64,000 bases of DNA from Amarolinea sp964580725 (GTDB taxonomy: Bacteria > Chloroflexota > Anaerolineae > SSC4 > Amarolineaceae), in assembly GCA_964580725.1 (NCBI GenBank), contig CAZOLV010000009.1:17110-81109 (forward strand). Direction: 5' to 3'. Under the pieces are notes generated by a model that did not search any database, was not told the DNA's origin, and saw nothing but the letters and a program-made list of their open reading frames with translations. The translations under genes were made by a program, and so were the position numbers. Of the stretch, positions 9,246 through 17,949 are shown piece after piece (positions within the stretch are counted from its first letter, which is position 1; each line of letters begins with the position of its first letter).

Positions 9246-10013
9246 ATGACAGGCGAAGAATCCAATACCAACGACATTGCCATGCCACAGGGGACGGAAC
9301 AGGGGACGGAACAGGGGATGGAACAGGGGACGGAACAGGGGATGGAACAGGCGATGGAACAGGGGATGGAACAGGGAATGGAACAGGGGATGGAACAGGG
9401 AATGGAACAGGGGATGGAACAGGCGATGGAACAGGGAATGGAACAGGGAATGGAACAGGGAATGGAACAGGCGACTGCAACCGCCGCACCCGCACCAGAT
9501 GGTGGCGAGCCGGCGGCAGAGGCCGCGCCGGCGGCTGAATCTGCCCTGGCCGCCCTGCAAGCCGCGCTGGCAACGGCCCAGGCAGAAGCCGCCGATTACA
9601 AAGACCGCTGGCTGCGCGCAACCGCCGAAATGCAGACGATGCGCCGCCGCTTCGATCGTGAACGCGCCGATCTGATCGTCAGCGCCAACGAGCGGCTCCT
9701 GCTGCGCATCTTGCCTGTGCTGGACGACATCGAACTCGCATTTGCCAACATGCCCGCAGCCCTGACCGATCAGGAGCAGCTATGGGTCAACGGCTTTGCG
9801 TTGATTCAGCGCAAATTGAGCAACACCCTGGCTAACGAGGGCCTGGCCGTCATCGAGACGGCGGGACAGACGTTCGATCCGGCGCTGCACGAAGCGATCA
9901 CCCATGAGGCCAGCGCGGAGCATCGAACGAACGAAATCATCGGCGAAGCGCGCCGGGGTTACAAACTCGGCGAACGGGTCCTCAGGCCGGCCCTGGTGCG
10001 CGTCGCACAGTAA
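9246..10013 (+). CDS. grpE: Nucleotide exchange factor GrpE with an N-terminal MEQG repeat expansion
   Basis: 255 residues; most GrpE proteins have about 180-220. The extra length is an N-terminal block (about residues 15-76) of the tetrapeptide [MT]-E-Q-G encoded by a 12-base tandem repeat. After it come the long coiled coil (YKDRWLRATAEMQTMRRRFDRER, about 118-145) and the C-terminal beta domain (LHEAITHE...EIIGEARRGYKLGERVLRPALVRVA). GrpE releases ADP from DnaK. It lies between hrcA (60-base gap) and dnaK (103-base gap), under the same CIRCE-controlled promoter. The repeat does not interrupt the frame and lies in the normally disordered N-terminus. Confidence 0.95.
   Translation: MTGEESNTNDIAMPQGTEQGTEQGMEQGTEQGMEQAMEQGMEQGMEQGMEQGMEQGMEQAMEQGMEQGMEQGMEQATATAAPAPDGGEPAAEAAPAAESALAALQAALATAQAEAADYKDRWLRATAEMQTMRRRFDRERADLIVSANERLLLRILPVLDDIELAFANMPAALTDQEQLWVNGFALIQRKLSNTLANEGLAVIETAGQTFDPALHEAITHEASAEHRTNEIIGEARRGYKLGERVLRPALVRVAQ
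9288..9470 (+). repeat. 12-base minisatellite GGAATGGAACAG inside grpE
   Basis: About fifteen units of GG[AG]ATGGAACAG and GGGACGGAACAG, with a few GCGATGGAACAG variants. Unit length is a multiple of three, so copy-number change would not shift the grpE frame. Several frames on both strands stay open through it, which explains spurious long open frames here. Confidence 0.95.
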
Positions 10014-10116
10014 GACGATCGAACGAAGAAACAAGACAAACCTGAAAAAAGCGAAGGCGATCGTAGCTGATTACAGCCGATTGCATTCTGATCGAAGTCA
10101 GAAGGAGAGAAAAACC

Positions 10117-12006
10117 ATGGGAAAGATCATCGGGATTGATCTGGGCACGACGAATTCGGTGCTGGCCGTGATGGAAGGCGGCGAACCTGTCGTCATTCCG
10201 AGCAGCGAGGGGGCGCGGCTGGTGCCGTCGGTCGTCGCCGTCAACCCCAAGACGAGCGAACGCCTCGTGGGCCAGGTCGCCCGTCGCCAGGCCATCACCA
10301 ATCCGGACAACACCATCTTTTCGGTGAAACGCCTGATGGGGCGTCGCTTCAGCGACCCCCAGGTACAGCGGGCGCGCCAGGTGCTGCCGTACAAAGTCGT
10401 CGAGAAGAACAACGGCGACGCCTGGGTTGTGATGTCTGGCAAGGAATACTCGCCGCCGGAAATCTCGGCCATGATCCTGCAGAAGCTCAAGGCCGACGCC
10501 GAGGCGTATCTGGGCGAGACGGTCACCGAGGCGGTCATCACGGTTCCCGCCTATTTCAACGACAGCCAGCGCCAGGCGACCAAAGACGCCGGCAAGATCG
10601 CCGGCCTGAACGTCCTGCGCATCATCAACGAGCCAACCGCCTCGTCGCTGGCCTATGGGCTGGACAAGAAGAAGGACGAGAAGATCGCCGTCTACGACCT
10701 GGGCGGCGGCACCTTCGATATTTCGATCCTCGACGTGGGCGACGGCGTTTTCGAGGTGCTCTCCACCAATGGCGACACCTTCCTGGGCGGCGACGATTTC
10801 GATCAGCGCGTCATGGACTGGATCGCCGACGAGTATCGCAAGGAACAGGGCATTGACCTGCGTCAAGATCGCATGGCCCTGCAGCGCCTCAAAGAGGCCG
10901 CCGAAAAAGCCAAGATCGAACTCAGCACCGTGATGCAGACAGAAATCAACCTGCCTTTCATCACCGCCGATGCCAGCGGGCCGAAGCATCTGAGCATGGT
11001 GCTCTCGCGCGCTAAACTGGAGCATCTGACCAGCGATCTGATCCAACGCAGCATCGAGCCTGTGCGCCGCGCCCTCGAAGACGCCAAACTGAGCGTCAAG
11101 AACATTGACGAGGTGGTGCTCGTTGGCGGTATGACCCGCATGCCCGCTGTGCAAGAGGCCGTGCGTCGCGTGTTCGGCAAAGAGCCGCATAAAGGCGTCA
11201 ACCCGGACGAGGTCGTCGCCATCGGCGCCGCCATTCAGGCCGGCGTGCTCAAGGGTGAAGTCAAGGATGTGCTGCTGCTGGACGTGACGCCCCTCACCTT
11301 CGGCATCGAGACGTTGGGCGGTGTCATGACCCCGCTCATCGAGCGCAACACGACGATCCCGGCCAAGAAGAGCCAGGTCTTTTCCACCGCCTCTGACATG
11401 CAGACCAGCGTCGAGATCAAGATCTTCCAGGGCGAACGCCCCATGGCCGGCGACAACAAGATGCTCGGCAACTTCATCTTGGACGGCATCCCGCCCGCCC
11501 CGCGCGGCATGCCCCAGATCGAAGTGGCGTTCGACATAGACGCCGACGGTATCTTGCACGTCTCCGCCAAGGACAAGGCCAGCGGTCGTGAACAGCAGAT
11601 TCGCATCACCGCCTCCAGCGGGCTGAGCAAGGGCGAGATTGACCGCATGGTCAAGGACGCCGAGCAGTTCCGGGCCGAAGACCAGCGGCGCAAGGAAGAG
11701 GCGGAGACGCGCAATCAAGCCGACACCGCCATCTACCAGGTGGAGAAGTTCCTCAAGGACAACGGCGACAAGATGTCCGCCGACGACAAGTCGCAACTGG
11801 AAGGGAAGGTGGCCGCCGTGCGCTCCGCCCTGCAAGATCAAGACGTCAATCGTATGCGCAGCGCCGCCGACGAGTTGATGCAGGTCTGGCAGCAGGTCGG
11901 CGCACACATGCACCAGCCAGGCGCCGGCGGCCCTGGCGACGCCGGCGGTTCGACGGGCGCCCCCGGCGATGATGACTTCATCGAAGGCGAATTCCGTCCC
12001 AACTGA
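10117..12006 (+). CDS. dnaK: Chaperone DnaK (Hsp70)
   Basis: 629 residues from ATG 10117, which follows AAGGAGA and gives the canonical N-terminus MGKIIGIDLGTTNSVLAVMEGG. A longer upstream frame overlapping grpE is not the true start. All three Hsp70 signatures are present: IGIDLGTTNS, VYDLGGGTFDISILD and VVLVGGMTRMPAVQEAV. The substrate-binding domain begins about LLLDVTPLTFGIETLGG, and the helical lid ends in a Gly-rich tail (GAGGPGDAGGSTGAPGDDD). It is an ATP-driven cytoplasmic foldase working with GrpE and a DnaJ encoded elsewhere. A strong hairpin follows 13 bases after the stop. Confidence 0.98.
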   Translation: MGKIIGIDLGTTNSVLAVMEGGEPVVIPSSEGARLVPSVVAVNPKTSERLVGQVARRQAITNPDNTIFSVKRLMGRRFSDPQVQRARQVLPYKVVEKNNGDAWVVMSGKEYSPPEISAMILQKLKADAEAYLGETVTEAVITVPAYFNDSQRQATKDAGKIAGLNVLRIINEPTASSLAYGLDKKKDEKIAVYDLGGGTFDISILDVGDGVFEVLSTNGDTFLGGDDFDQRVMDWIADEYRKEQGIDLRQDRMALQRLKEAAEKAKIELSTVMQTEINLPFITADASGPKHLSMVLSRAKLEHLTSDLIQRSIEPVRRALEDAKLSVKNIDEVVLVGGMTRMPAVQEAVRRVFGKEPHKGVNPDEVVAIGAAIQAGVLKGEVKDVLLLDVTPLTFGIETLGGVMTPLIERNTTIPAKKSQVFSTASDMQTSVEIKIFQGERPMAGDNKMLGNFILDGIPPAPRGMPQIEVAFDIDADGILHVSAKDKASGREQQIRITASSGLSKGEIDRMVKDAEQFRAEDQRRKEEAETRNQADTAIYQVEKFLKDNGDKMSADDKSQLEGKVAAVRSALQDQDVNRMRSAADELMQVWQQVGAHMHQPGAGGPGDAGGSTGAPGDDDFIEGEFRPN

Positions 12007-12019
12007 GCCGCACTGTGAC

Positions 12020-12048
12020 ACACCGGGCGCTCGACGAGCGCCCGGTGT
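12020..12048 (+). terminator. Hairpin after dnaK
   Basis: Perfect 13-bp stem ACACCGGGCGCTC / GAGCGCCCGGTGT with a 3-base GAC loop, starting 14 bases after the dnaK stop. The following TCCGTTTGGTT is only moderately T-rich, so it may stop transcription weakly or protect the 3' end. A new promoter starts nine bases later. Confidence 0.65.
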
Positions 12049-12056
12049 CCGTTTGG

Positions 12057-12085
12057 TTGACATTCCTGCTTCTGGCTTGTACAAT
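12057..12085 (+). promoter_or_regulatory. Sigma70-type promoter upstream of lipA
   Basis: TTGACA (12057-12062), 17-base spacer, TACAAT (12080-12085). It lies directly behind the dnaK hairpin and about 60 bases before the lipA start, so lipA can be expressed independently of the heat-shock operon. Confidence 0.75.
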
Positions 12086-12143
12086 GTCGCCCCGACCGTG
12101 GGGTCGCGCGGTCGAACCCGATGTAGATGAAGCGTCGAAAGTC

Positions 12144-13109
12144 ATGACTGAAAGAAATTCCCTGCCCATCGAGTTGAACCCCGAACCGCCGCGCCACAAC
12201 TGGCATCAAGAGCATTTGACGCCAGGGCGCCGTCCCGACTGGCTGCGCGTGCGCGCACCCGACAGCGCCGAATACTATCAGCTCAAAGGACTCTTCCGCG
12301 GCAAAACCCTCCACACCGTCTGTGAAGAGGCCGGTTGCCCCAACATCGGCGAGTGCTGGCGCGCCGGTACAGCCACCTTCCTGCTGTTGGGCGACACCTG
12401 CACCCGTTCCTGCGGCTTTTGCAAGATCAAGACCGGCCGCCCCGGCGTGTTGGATCTGCAAGAACCGCAACGCGTCGCCGATTCGGTGCAGGCGATGGGG
12501 CTGCGTCACGCCGTCCTCACGTCGGTCAACCGCGACGAACTGCCCGACGGCGGCGCCGGCATCTTCGCCGAAACGATCCGCCTGATTCGCTCCCTCATGC
12601 CGCAGACCACCATCGAGGTCTTGATCCCCGATTTCATGGGCAACATGGCAGCACTGCAACTGGTCATGGATCAGCGTCCGGAGATCCTCAATCACAACGT
12701 GGAAACGGCCCCGCGCCTCTACGGCCGCGTACGCCCCCAAGCCCGCTATCCGCGTTCGCTGGAGGTTCTCAAGGCGGCCAAGACGATGGATCCAGGCGCG
12801 CTCACCAAGTCCGGCCTGATGGTTGGCCTGGGAGAACGCATAGAGGAGGTCATCCAGGTCATGGACGATCTGCGCGCCCATGACGTGGACATCATCACCA
12901 TTGGCCAGTATTTGCAGCCAAGCCGCTTCCATCTGCCCATCGAGCGGTACTACACGCCCGACGAATTCGCCGCCCTGCGCCAGGAAGCAGAACAGCGCGG
13001 CTTTCGTTGGGTCGAATGTGGCCCGCTCGTGCGTTCGTCTTATCATGCGGAACGCGCCGCACAACACGCGACGCATCTTCAACCACGCGCCCTGACAGCA
13101 GCTCGCTAA
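12144..13109 (+). CDS. lipA: Lipoyl synthase
   Basis: 321 residues from ATG 12144, the first in-frame start downstream of the promoter that gives a normal family length. Radical SAM enzyme that inserts two sulfurs into protein-bound octanoyl groups. Two Fe-S cluster motifs are visible: the auxiliary cluster CEEAGCPNIGEC (CX4CX5C) and the SAM cluster CTRSCGFC (CX3CX2C). NRDELPDGGA, HNVETAPRLYGRVRP, KSGLMVGLGE and TIGQYLQPSRFHLP are all LipA hallmarks, and the C-terminal RSSYHAE supplies the conserved serine ligand region. No lipB or pyruvate dehydrogenase genes are nearby. Confidence 0.96.
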   Translation: MTERNSLPIELNPEPPRHNWHQEHLTPGRRPDWLRVRAPDSAEYYQLKGLFRGKTLHTVCEEAGCPNIGECWRAGTATFLLLGDTCTRSCGFCKIKTGRPGVLDLQEPQRVADSVQAMGLRHAVLTSVNRDELPDGGAGIFAETIRLIRSLMPQTTIEVLIPDFMGNMAALQLVMDQRPEILNHNVETAPRLYGRVRPQARYPRSLEVLKAAKTMDPGALTKSGLMVGLGERIEEVIQVMDDLRAHDVDIITIGQYLQPSRFHLPIERYYTPDEFAALRQEAEQRGFRWVECGPLVRSSYHAERAAQHATHLQPRALTAAR

Positions 13110-13132
13110 ACCCGAACGAAGGATAGAGACCC

Positions 13133-14827
13133 ATGGCATTTCCACAGATCGAGATTCTGGACTGGGAGACCATCCAACCGCACATCGAGCGCCTGCAGGC
13201 GGTCGAACTGAATCAAGACAACGTCACAGCCTGGCTGCAGGACTGGAGTGACCTCAGCGCCGCAGCGCATGAGGGGAGCGCGGCGATCTATCGAGCCGTG
13301 TCCGAAAACACGGCCGACGCCGAAGCCGAAGCACGCTTCAACCGGCTGGTTGGAGACATTCAGCCCAAATTCTCCGCCGCCAACCAGACCCTCAAGCAGC
13401 AGTTCCTGGCCTTCGACGGCTATACCCCCACCGCCGACAGCGAGGCGATGCTCAAGCGTCTGCAAACCGAAGCCAGCATCTTCCGCACCGAAAACATCCC
13501 CCTGGAAACCGAACTGGCCCTCTTGGGCAACGAGTACGACAAGCTCGTCGGCGCGATGACGGTCGAATGGGACGGCGCCGCCCGCACCCTGCCGCAAATG
13601 ATGCTCCTCTATCAGTCGCCCGATCGCGCCGTGCGTGAACAGGCGTGGCGGGGCGTCATGCAGCGCTTCCTGGACGACCGCGCCCGGCTCAACGAGCTTT
13701 ATCTGGCCATGCTCCCCAAGCGCCAGCAGATCGCGCGCAACGCCGATTTCGTCACCTTCCGTGATTACATCTGGCAGGCCAACGATCGCTTCGACTATTC
13801 GCCGCAGGACTGCTTCACGTTTCACGCCGCCATCGAACAGGCCGTCGTGCCGCTGGCAGAGGCCATCTACCGCAAGCAGGCGTCCGAACTCGGTCTGAAA
13901 TCACTGCGCCCCTGGGACAAAGAAGTCGAGACGGCGGGAGAACCGCTGCACCCCTTCAGCGATGTGGCCGAACTCGAAGCTGGCGTGCAGCGCATGTTCG
14001 ATCAGGTTGACCCGGCGCTGGGTGGGCACTTCGCCTCGCTGCGGCAAGGCTTTCTCGACCTGCCCTCGCGCCCCAACAAGGCGCCCGGCGGCTACTGTTC
14101 CAGCTTCCCCGTCAGCCAGCGCGCCTACATCTTCATGAATGCCGTTGGCGTGCACGAGGACGTGCAAACCCTGCTGCACGAAGGCGGCCATGCCTTCCAC
14201 TTTCTGGAATCGTCGCGCCAGCCGCTCTACTGGAATCTCAACGGCCCCATGGAGTTCTGCGAAGTCGCCTCGATGGGCATGGAACTGCTGGCCGCCCCCT
14301 ATTTGGCGCAGAGCCGCGGCGGCTTCTATTCGGAGGCCGACGCCCGCCGCGCCTATGCCCAGAAACTGCGCAGCATCGTCACCTTCCTGCCCTACATGGC
14401 CGTCGTTGACAGCTTCCAGCACTGGGTCTATGTGGATGCGCCGGCAAATGTCACCGCCGCCGATCTGGATCAGGTCTGGAGCGGGCTGTGGAACCGCTTC
14501 ATGCGCGGCATTGACTACAGCGGGCTGCAGGCCATCCAAGAAACGGGCTGGCACCGCAAGGGGCACATCTTCACGGCGCCGTTCTACTATGTCGAGTACG
14601 GGCTGGCCGAAGTTGGGGCCATGCAGGTCTGGCGCAACGCGTTGCGCGATCAGGCCGCCGCCGTCGCCGACTATCGAGCCGCGCTGGCGCTCGGCTACAC
14701 TCGTTCACTGTCGGCGCTCTTCCAGGCCGCCAACATCCGCTTTGCCTTCGATCAGCGCACCCTGGGCGAACTGATGGACCTGGTCTGGCGCAAGCTGGAA
14801 GAACTGGAAAACGTATCATCCCAATAA
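13133..14827 (+). CDS. M3 family oligoendopeptidase (PepF-like)
   Basis: 564 residues. The zinc site is HEGGH near residues 349-353 (LLHEGGHAFHF), with the third ligand Glu in PMEFCEVASMGMELL, as in M3 metallopeptidases. The N-terminal helical part contains the SEAMLKRLQTEASIF region, and ANDRFDYSPQDC is typical of bacterial M3 oligopeptidases. These cytoplasmic enzymes degrade short peptides. AAGGATAG precedes ATG 13133, and lipA ends 23 bases upstream. The last codons (NVSSQ-stop) lie inside a copy of a dispersed palindromic element, so the extreme C-terminus was probably set by that insertion. Confidence 0.92.
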   Translation: MAFPQIEILDWETIQPHIERLQAVELNQDNVTAWLQDWSDLSAAAHEGSAAIYRAVSENTADAEAEARFNRLVGDIQPKFSAANQTLKQQFLAFDGYTPTADSEAMLKRLQTEASIFRTENIPLETELALLGNEYDKLVGAMTVEWDGAARTLPQMMLLYQSPDRAVREQAWRGVMQRFLDDRARLNELYLAMLPKRQQIARNADFVTFRDYIWQANDRFDYSPQDCFTFHAAIEQAVVPLAEAIYRKQASELGLKSLRPWDKEVETAGEPLHPFSDVAELEAGVQRMFDQVDPALGGHFASLRQGFLDLPSRPNKAPGGYCSSFPVSQRAYIFMNAVGVHEDVQTLLHEGGHAFHFLESSRQPLYWNLNGPMEFCEVASMGMELLAAPYLAQSRGGFYSEADARRAYAQKLRSIVTFLPYMAVVDSFQHWVYVDAPANVTAADLDQVWSGLWNRFMRGIDYSGLQAIQETGWHRKGHIFTAPFYYVEYGLAEVGAMQVWRNALRDQAAAVADYRAALALGYTRSLSALFQAANIRFAFDQRTLGELMDLVWRKLEELENVSSQ

Positions 14828-14862
14828 GTAGGGAAACCTGACAGGTCTTGGCGGCCAAAACC
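14813..14862. repeat. Dispersed palindromic element, copy 1
   Basis: GTATCATCCCAATAAGTAGG followed by GAAACCTGACAGGTCTT matches the reverse complement of the element at 58685-58746 (GTATCATCTCCATCAGTAGG, then GGAAACCTGACAGGTCTTT) over about 38 bases. It covers the M3 peptidase stop codon. The right end is unclear and differs from the other copies. Confidence 0.65.
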
Positions 14863-14915
14863 CCGTGCGGCCGCCGGGCGTGCATCCACATTGTGACCAA
14901 GAAAGAAGGCGACGA

Positions 14916-15836
14916 GTGACGCCAGCGCGCCGCAAAACTGGAACAACCACGAGCAGCTTCGGCTCAGCGGGTCGCGCCAACCATGACGCGGCGTCCTTCT
15001 ACGCCAGTCGTCTCTATCAGGAACTGGCGCTGGCCGAGAGCGAGGCGCCGACGGTTGTCAACGACCTGCCGCCCGACGCGCTCGACGCCATCTTCTGCAA
15101 GAGCAGCGAAGCGATGAGCGATCTGCCCGACGCCAGCGTGCATCTGATGGTCACATCGCCGCCCTATAATGTCGGCAAACAGTACGACGAAGACCTCTCG
15201 CTGTCCGAATACCTGGAATTCCTGACGCGCGTCTGGCGCGAGGTCAGGCGCGTGTTGGTTCCTGGTGGCCGTGCCTGCATCAACGTGGCCAATCTGGGGC
15301 GCAAACCATACATTCCGCTGCACGCCTTCGTTCTCGAATCCATGCTGGAACTTGGCTTTCTGATGCGCGGCGAGATCATCTGGAACAAGTCGGCCGGCGG
15401 CGCCCCCTCCACCGCCTGGGGCAGTTGGATGTCTGCCGCCAATCCCACCCTGCGCGATGCGCACGAGTACATCCTCGTCTTCTCCAAAGACACCTTTGCG
15501 CGACGTGCGCCGACGGGACGCAATACGATCACGCGCGACGAGTTTCTGGAGTTTACCAAGAGCATCTGGACGTTTGGCGCCGAACTGGCCAGCAAGGTCG
15601 GCCACCCCGCCCCCTTCCCGCTCGAACTGCCGCGACGCCTGATCCAGCTCTACACCTTCACCGGCGAGATCGTCCTCGACCCCTTCATGGGCAGCGGACA
15701 GACCGCCATTGCCGCCCGCCAGGCCGGTCGGCATTTCGTAGGCTACGACGCCAGCGCCGAGTATGTGGAACTGGCCAGGCGGCGGCTGGCCGCCATCCCG
15801 CCCCCGCCGGCCAGTCCAGGAGAGGAGAAACCATGA
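14916..15836 (+). CDS. Orphan DNA methyltransferase, beta class, probable N4-cytosine type
   Basis: 306 residues from GTG 14916, preceded by AAGAAGGCGAC; an upstream ATG at 14865 lacks a ribosome site. Motif IV TSPPYN (about residues 80-85) comes before the SAM-binding motif I DPFMGSGQTAIAA (about 255), the beta-class order. TSPPY is usual for N4-cytosine enzymes, whereas DPPY would suggest N6-adenine. No restriction gene is adjacent, so it is more likely an orphan regulatory or protective methylase than part of an R-M system. Its stop overlaps the next start (ATGA), so it is coupled to the HAD gene. Confidence 0.9.
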   Translation: MTPARRKTGTTTSSFGSAGRANHDAASFYASRLYQELALAESEAPTVVNDLPPDALDAIFCKSSEAMSDLPDASVHLMVTSPPYNVGKQYDEDLSLSEYLEFLTRVWREVRRVLVPGGRACINVANLGRKPYIPLHAFVLESMLELGFLMRGEIIWNKSAGGAPSTAWGSWMSAANPTLRDAHEYILVFSKDTFARRAPTGRNTITRDEFLEFTKSIWTFGAELASKVGHPAPFPLELPRRLIQLYTFTGEIVLDPFMGSGQTAIAARQAGRHFVGYDASAEYVELARRRLAAIPPPPASPGEEKP

Positions 15837-16441
15837 CCTACCAGGCTGTCATTTTCGATTTTGGCGGCGTACTCGTGCGCAGTCTCGATCAGAATGGGCG
15901 CCGGCTTTGGGAAGAACGCCTGGGCCTGCCGCCAGGCAGAGCGGCGCAAGTGGTGTTTGGTTCTGATGTCGCCCGCCAGGCGACATGCGGCCTGGCGCCG
16001 ACCGAGGCCATCTGGCAGCACGTGGCCGCACAGTTCGGCCTGAACCCCGTCGAACTGGCACAGTTTCGCACCGATTTCTGGGCGAGCGACCGCCTCGACG
16101 CGACCTTGGTGACATTCCTACGTGCGCTGCGTCCAGAGTTCAAGACGGCGATCCTGAGCAACGCCTGGCTCAACGGGCGTCGCGTCATCGGGCACGGTTA
16201 TGGGCTGGCGCAGGTGGTGGATGAGATCATCATTTCGGCCGAAGAAGGGGTGGCCAAGCCGGCGGCAGAGGCCTATGAACGGGCGCTGCGGCGTCTCGAC
16301 GTGCCCGCCGCGGCCGCCATCATGGTGGACGATTTCCCCGAAAACATCGCCGGCGCCGCCGCCGCCGGGTTGACCGGTGTCCACTTTCGCAACTCAACCC
16401 AAACCATCGCCGACCTGGAGCGGCTGCTCGGTCGTCGCTGA
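15833..16441 (+). CDS. HAD superfamily hydrolase (subfamily IA-like)
   Basis: 202 residues. Start ATG 15833 overlaps the methyltransferase stop and follows AGGAGAGGAG. HAD motifs: AVIFDFGGVLV (nucleophile Asp of motif I), ILSNAW (Ser/Thr of motif II), KPAAEAYERAL (Lys of motif III) and MVDDFPENIAGA (acidic motif IV). The second motif I residue is Gly rather than Asp (DFG), as in the epoxide-hydrolase-like/YihX-like branch. Probably a cytoplasmic phosphatase or dehalogenase-like hydrolase of unknown substrate. Confidence 0.88.
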   Translation: MTYQAVIFDFGGVLVRSLDQNGRRLWEERLGLPPGRAAQVVFGSDVARQATCGLAPTEAIWQHVAAQFGLNPVELAQFRTDFWASDRLDATLVTFLRALRPEFKTAILSNAWLNGRRVIGHGYGLAQVVDEIIISAEEGVAKPAAEAYERALRRLDVPAAAAIMVDDFPENIAGAAAAGLTGVHFRNSTQTIADLERLLGRR

Positions 16442-16481
16442 GGGGCGCTGAAGACAGTCCGTTGGCAGGGAAAATCAGTCG

Positions 16482-17777
16482 TTGTCAGAGGCCGATCCAA
16501 GAACTTCGTTGAACGTTTGCATGTTGAGCGTACATACCTGCCCCCTGGCCGCATTGGGCGGCAAGGAAACGGGCGGTATGAACGTCTATGTGCGCGATCT
16601 GAGCAGCGAACTGGCGCAACGCGGCGTCACCGTGGACGTCTTCACCCGTTCGCAAGACCCCTGCGTGCCGCGCATCGTGCACGATTTGGGGCCAGGGGCG
16701 CAGGTTGTGCATGTTCCGGCTGGCCCGGAGGCGCCCGTCAGCAAAGAGGAGATTTTCGACAACCTGGGCGAGTTCGTTGCCAACGTGCGTCGCTTCGCCG
16801 AGTCACAAGGGCGGCGCTATGATGTCATTCACGGTCACTACTGGCTTTCGGGGTTGGCGGGCCTGCAGTTGCAGCGCGCCTGGGGCCGCATCCCGCTCGT
16901 GCAGATGTTTCACACCCTGGGACACATGAAGAATCAGGTCGCGCGCGCCAGTCACGAATTTGCTTCGGAGTTGCGCATCCACAGCGAGTGGCGCTTGATG
17001 CAGCAGGCCGATCGCATCGTCGCCGGTAGCCCGCTCGATCAGGCGCAGATGGCGTATCTTTACGGCGCCGACCTGCACAAGATCAGCGTCATTCCGCCGG
17101 GGGTGGACACGAAACGCTTCTTTCCGCGCTCCAAGTCGGAGGCGCGCCAGCGCCTGGGCCTCGATTTGGAGCGACGCTTGATCCTCTTCGTCGGGCGCAT
17201 CGAGCCGCTGAAGGGCATTGACACCCTGTTGCAGGCCATTGCACTGCTGGAACGTGACCCCAACAGCGATCTGGGCTGCAACTGCCTGTCGGTGGCTATC
17301 ATCGGCGGTGACGCCAGTGTACCGCTGGAACAGATGACCGCCGAAATGCAGCGCCTGCACCTGATGCGCAGCGCCCTGGACATCGAAGACCTGGTGGCCT
17401 TTCTGGGCAAGCGCGGCCAGGACACCCTGCCCGACTACTACGCCGCCGCCGATCTGCTGGTGATGCCGTCGCACTACGAATCGTTTGGCATGGTCGCCCT
17501 GGAGGCCATGGCCTGCGGCACGCCCGTGATCGCCAGCCGCGTGGGCGGTCTAACCTACACAGTGCGCGACAACGAGACTGGGCTACTCGTGCCGGAGCGT
17601 GACCCGCAAGCGTTGGCCCAGGCAATTCATCGCATCCTCAAACACGACGATTTGCGTTGGCAACTGGAGGCCAGCGCTGTGCGCGTGGCGCAGGAGTTTA
17701 GCTGGCCCATCATCGCCGACCGTATCCTGACCCTGTTCGCCGAGGTGCAGCAACAGGCGCGACGGCGCGGGCGCTGA
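16482..17777 (+). CDS. GT4 family glycosyltransferase (MshA / sucrose-phosphate-synthase-like)
   Basis: 431 residues from a TTG at 16482. The next in-frame ATG (16521) would cut into the conserved first strand LNVCMLSVHTCPLA, so the TTG is preferred, although its ribosome site is weak. GGKETGGMNVYVRDLSSEL is the acceptor-side signature of MshA and bacterial sucrose-synthase-like enzymes. HGHYWLSG, RIEPLKGIDTLLQA and SHYESFGMVALEAMACGTPVIASRVGG form the GT-B nucleotide-sugar site (EX7E). The enzyme transfers a sugar from an NDP-sugar with retention; the acceptor is not deducible. It follows the HAD hydrolase by 40 bases, and a sugar-phosphate phosphatase partner is an attractive but unproven reading. 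Confidence 0.9.
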   Translation: MSEADPRTSLNVCMLSVHTCPLAALGGKETGGMNVYVRDLSSELAQRGVTVDVFTRSQDPCVPRIVHDLGPGAQVVHVPAGPEAPVSKEEIFDNLGEFVANVRRFAESQGRRYDVIHGHYWLSGLAGLQLQRAWGRIPLVQMFHTLGHMKNQVARASHEFASELRIHSEWRLMQQADRIVAGSPLDQAQMAYLYGADLHKISVIPPGVDTKRFFPRSKSEARQRLGLDLERRLILFVGRIEPLKGIDTLLQAIALLERDPNSDLGCNCLSVAIIGGDASVPLEQMTAEMQRLHLMRSALDIEDLVAFLGKRGQDTLPDYYAAADLLVMPSHYESFGMVALEAMACGTPVIASRVGGLTYTVRDNETGLLVPERDPQALAQAIHRILKHDDLRWQLEASAVRVAQEFSWPIIADRILTLFAEVQQQARRRGR

Positions 17778-17810
17778 ACGGCGACAAAGGCCCCGACCGC
17801 CAGAAAACCA

Positions 17811-17842
17811 AGAGCCAGACCTCGAACATGAGGTCTGGCTCT
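17811..17842. terminator. Terminator hairpin between the glycosyltransferase and the convergent surface protein
   Basis: Perfect 13-bp stem AGAGCCAGACCTC / GAGGTCTGGCTCT with loop GAACAT, followed by CGCTTCTTCGG. It lies 33 bases after the glycosyltransferase stop. The downstream gene is convergent, so it could serve both. Confidence 0.75.
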
Positions 17843-17949
17843 CGCTTCTTCGGAGACCTGGCGTTCTGACCAACTCACCGCCCGGCGCTGGTTTGCCTCG
17901 CCGATCGGCGCGTCTGCTGAACGCTCAGGTCAGGCCTTGTCGCGGCACG

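Noticed and set aside
9031..9621. Minus-strand frames rich in LFH or PVP repeats opposite grpE
   Set aside because: Produced by the 12-base repeat being open in several frames; grpE explains the region.
9982..12084. 700-codon open frame antisense to dnaK
   Set aside because: Lacks start context and any protein motif; shadow of the dnaK codon pattern.
15425..15832. N-terminal extension of the HAD hydrolase frame into the methyltransferase gene
   Set aside because: The extension overlaps a well-supported gene in another frame; ATG 15833 has a strong ribosome site and gives the canonical HAD start.
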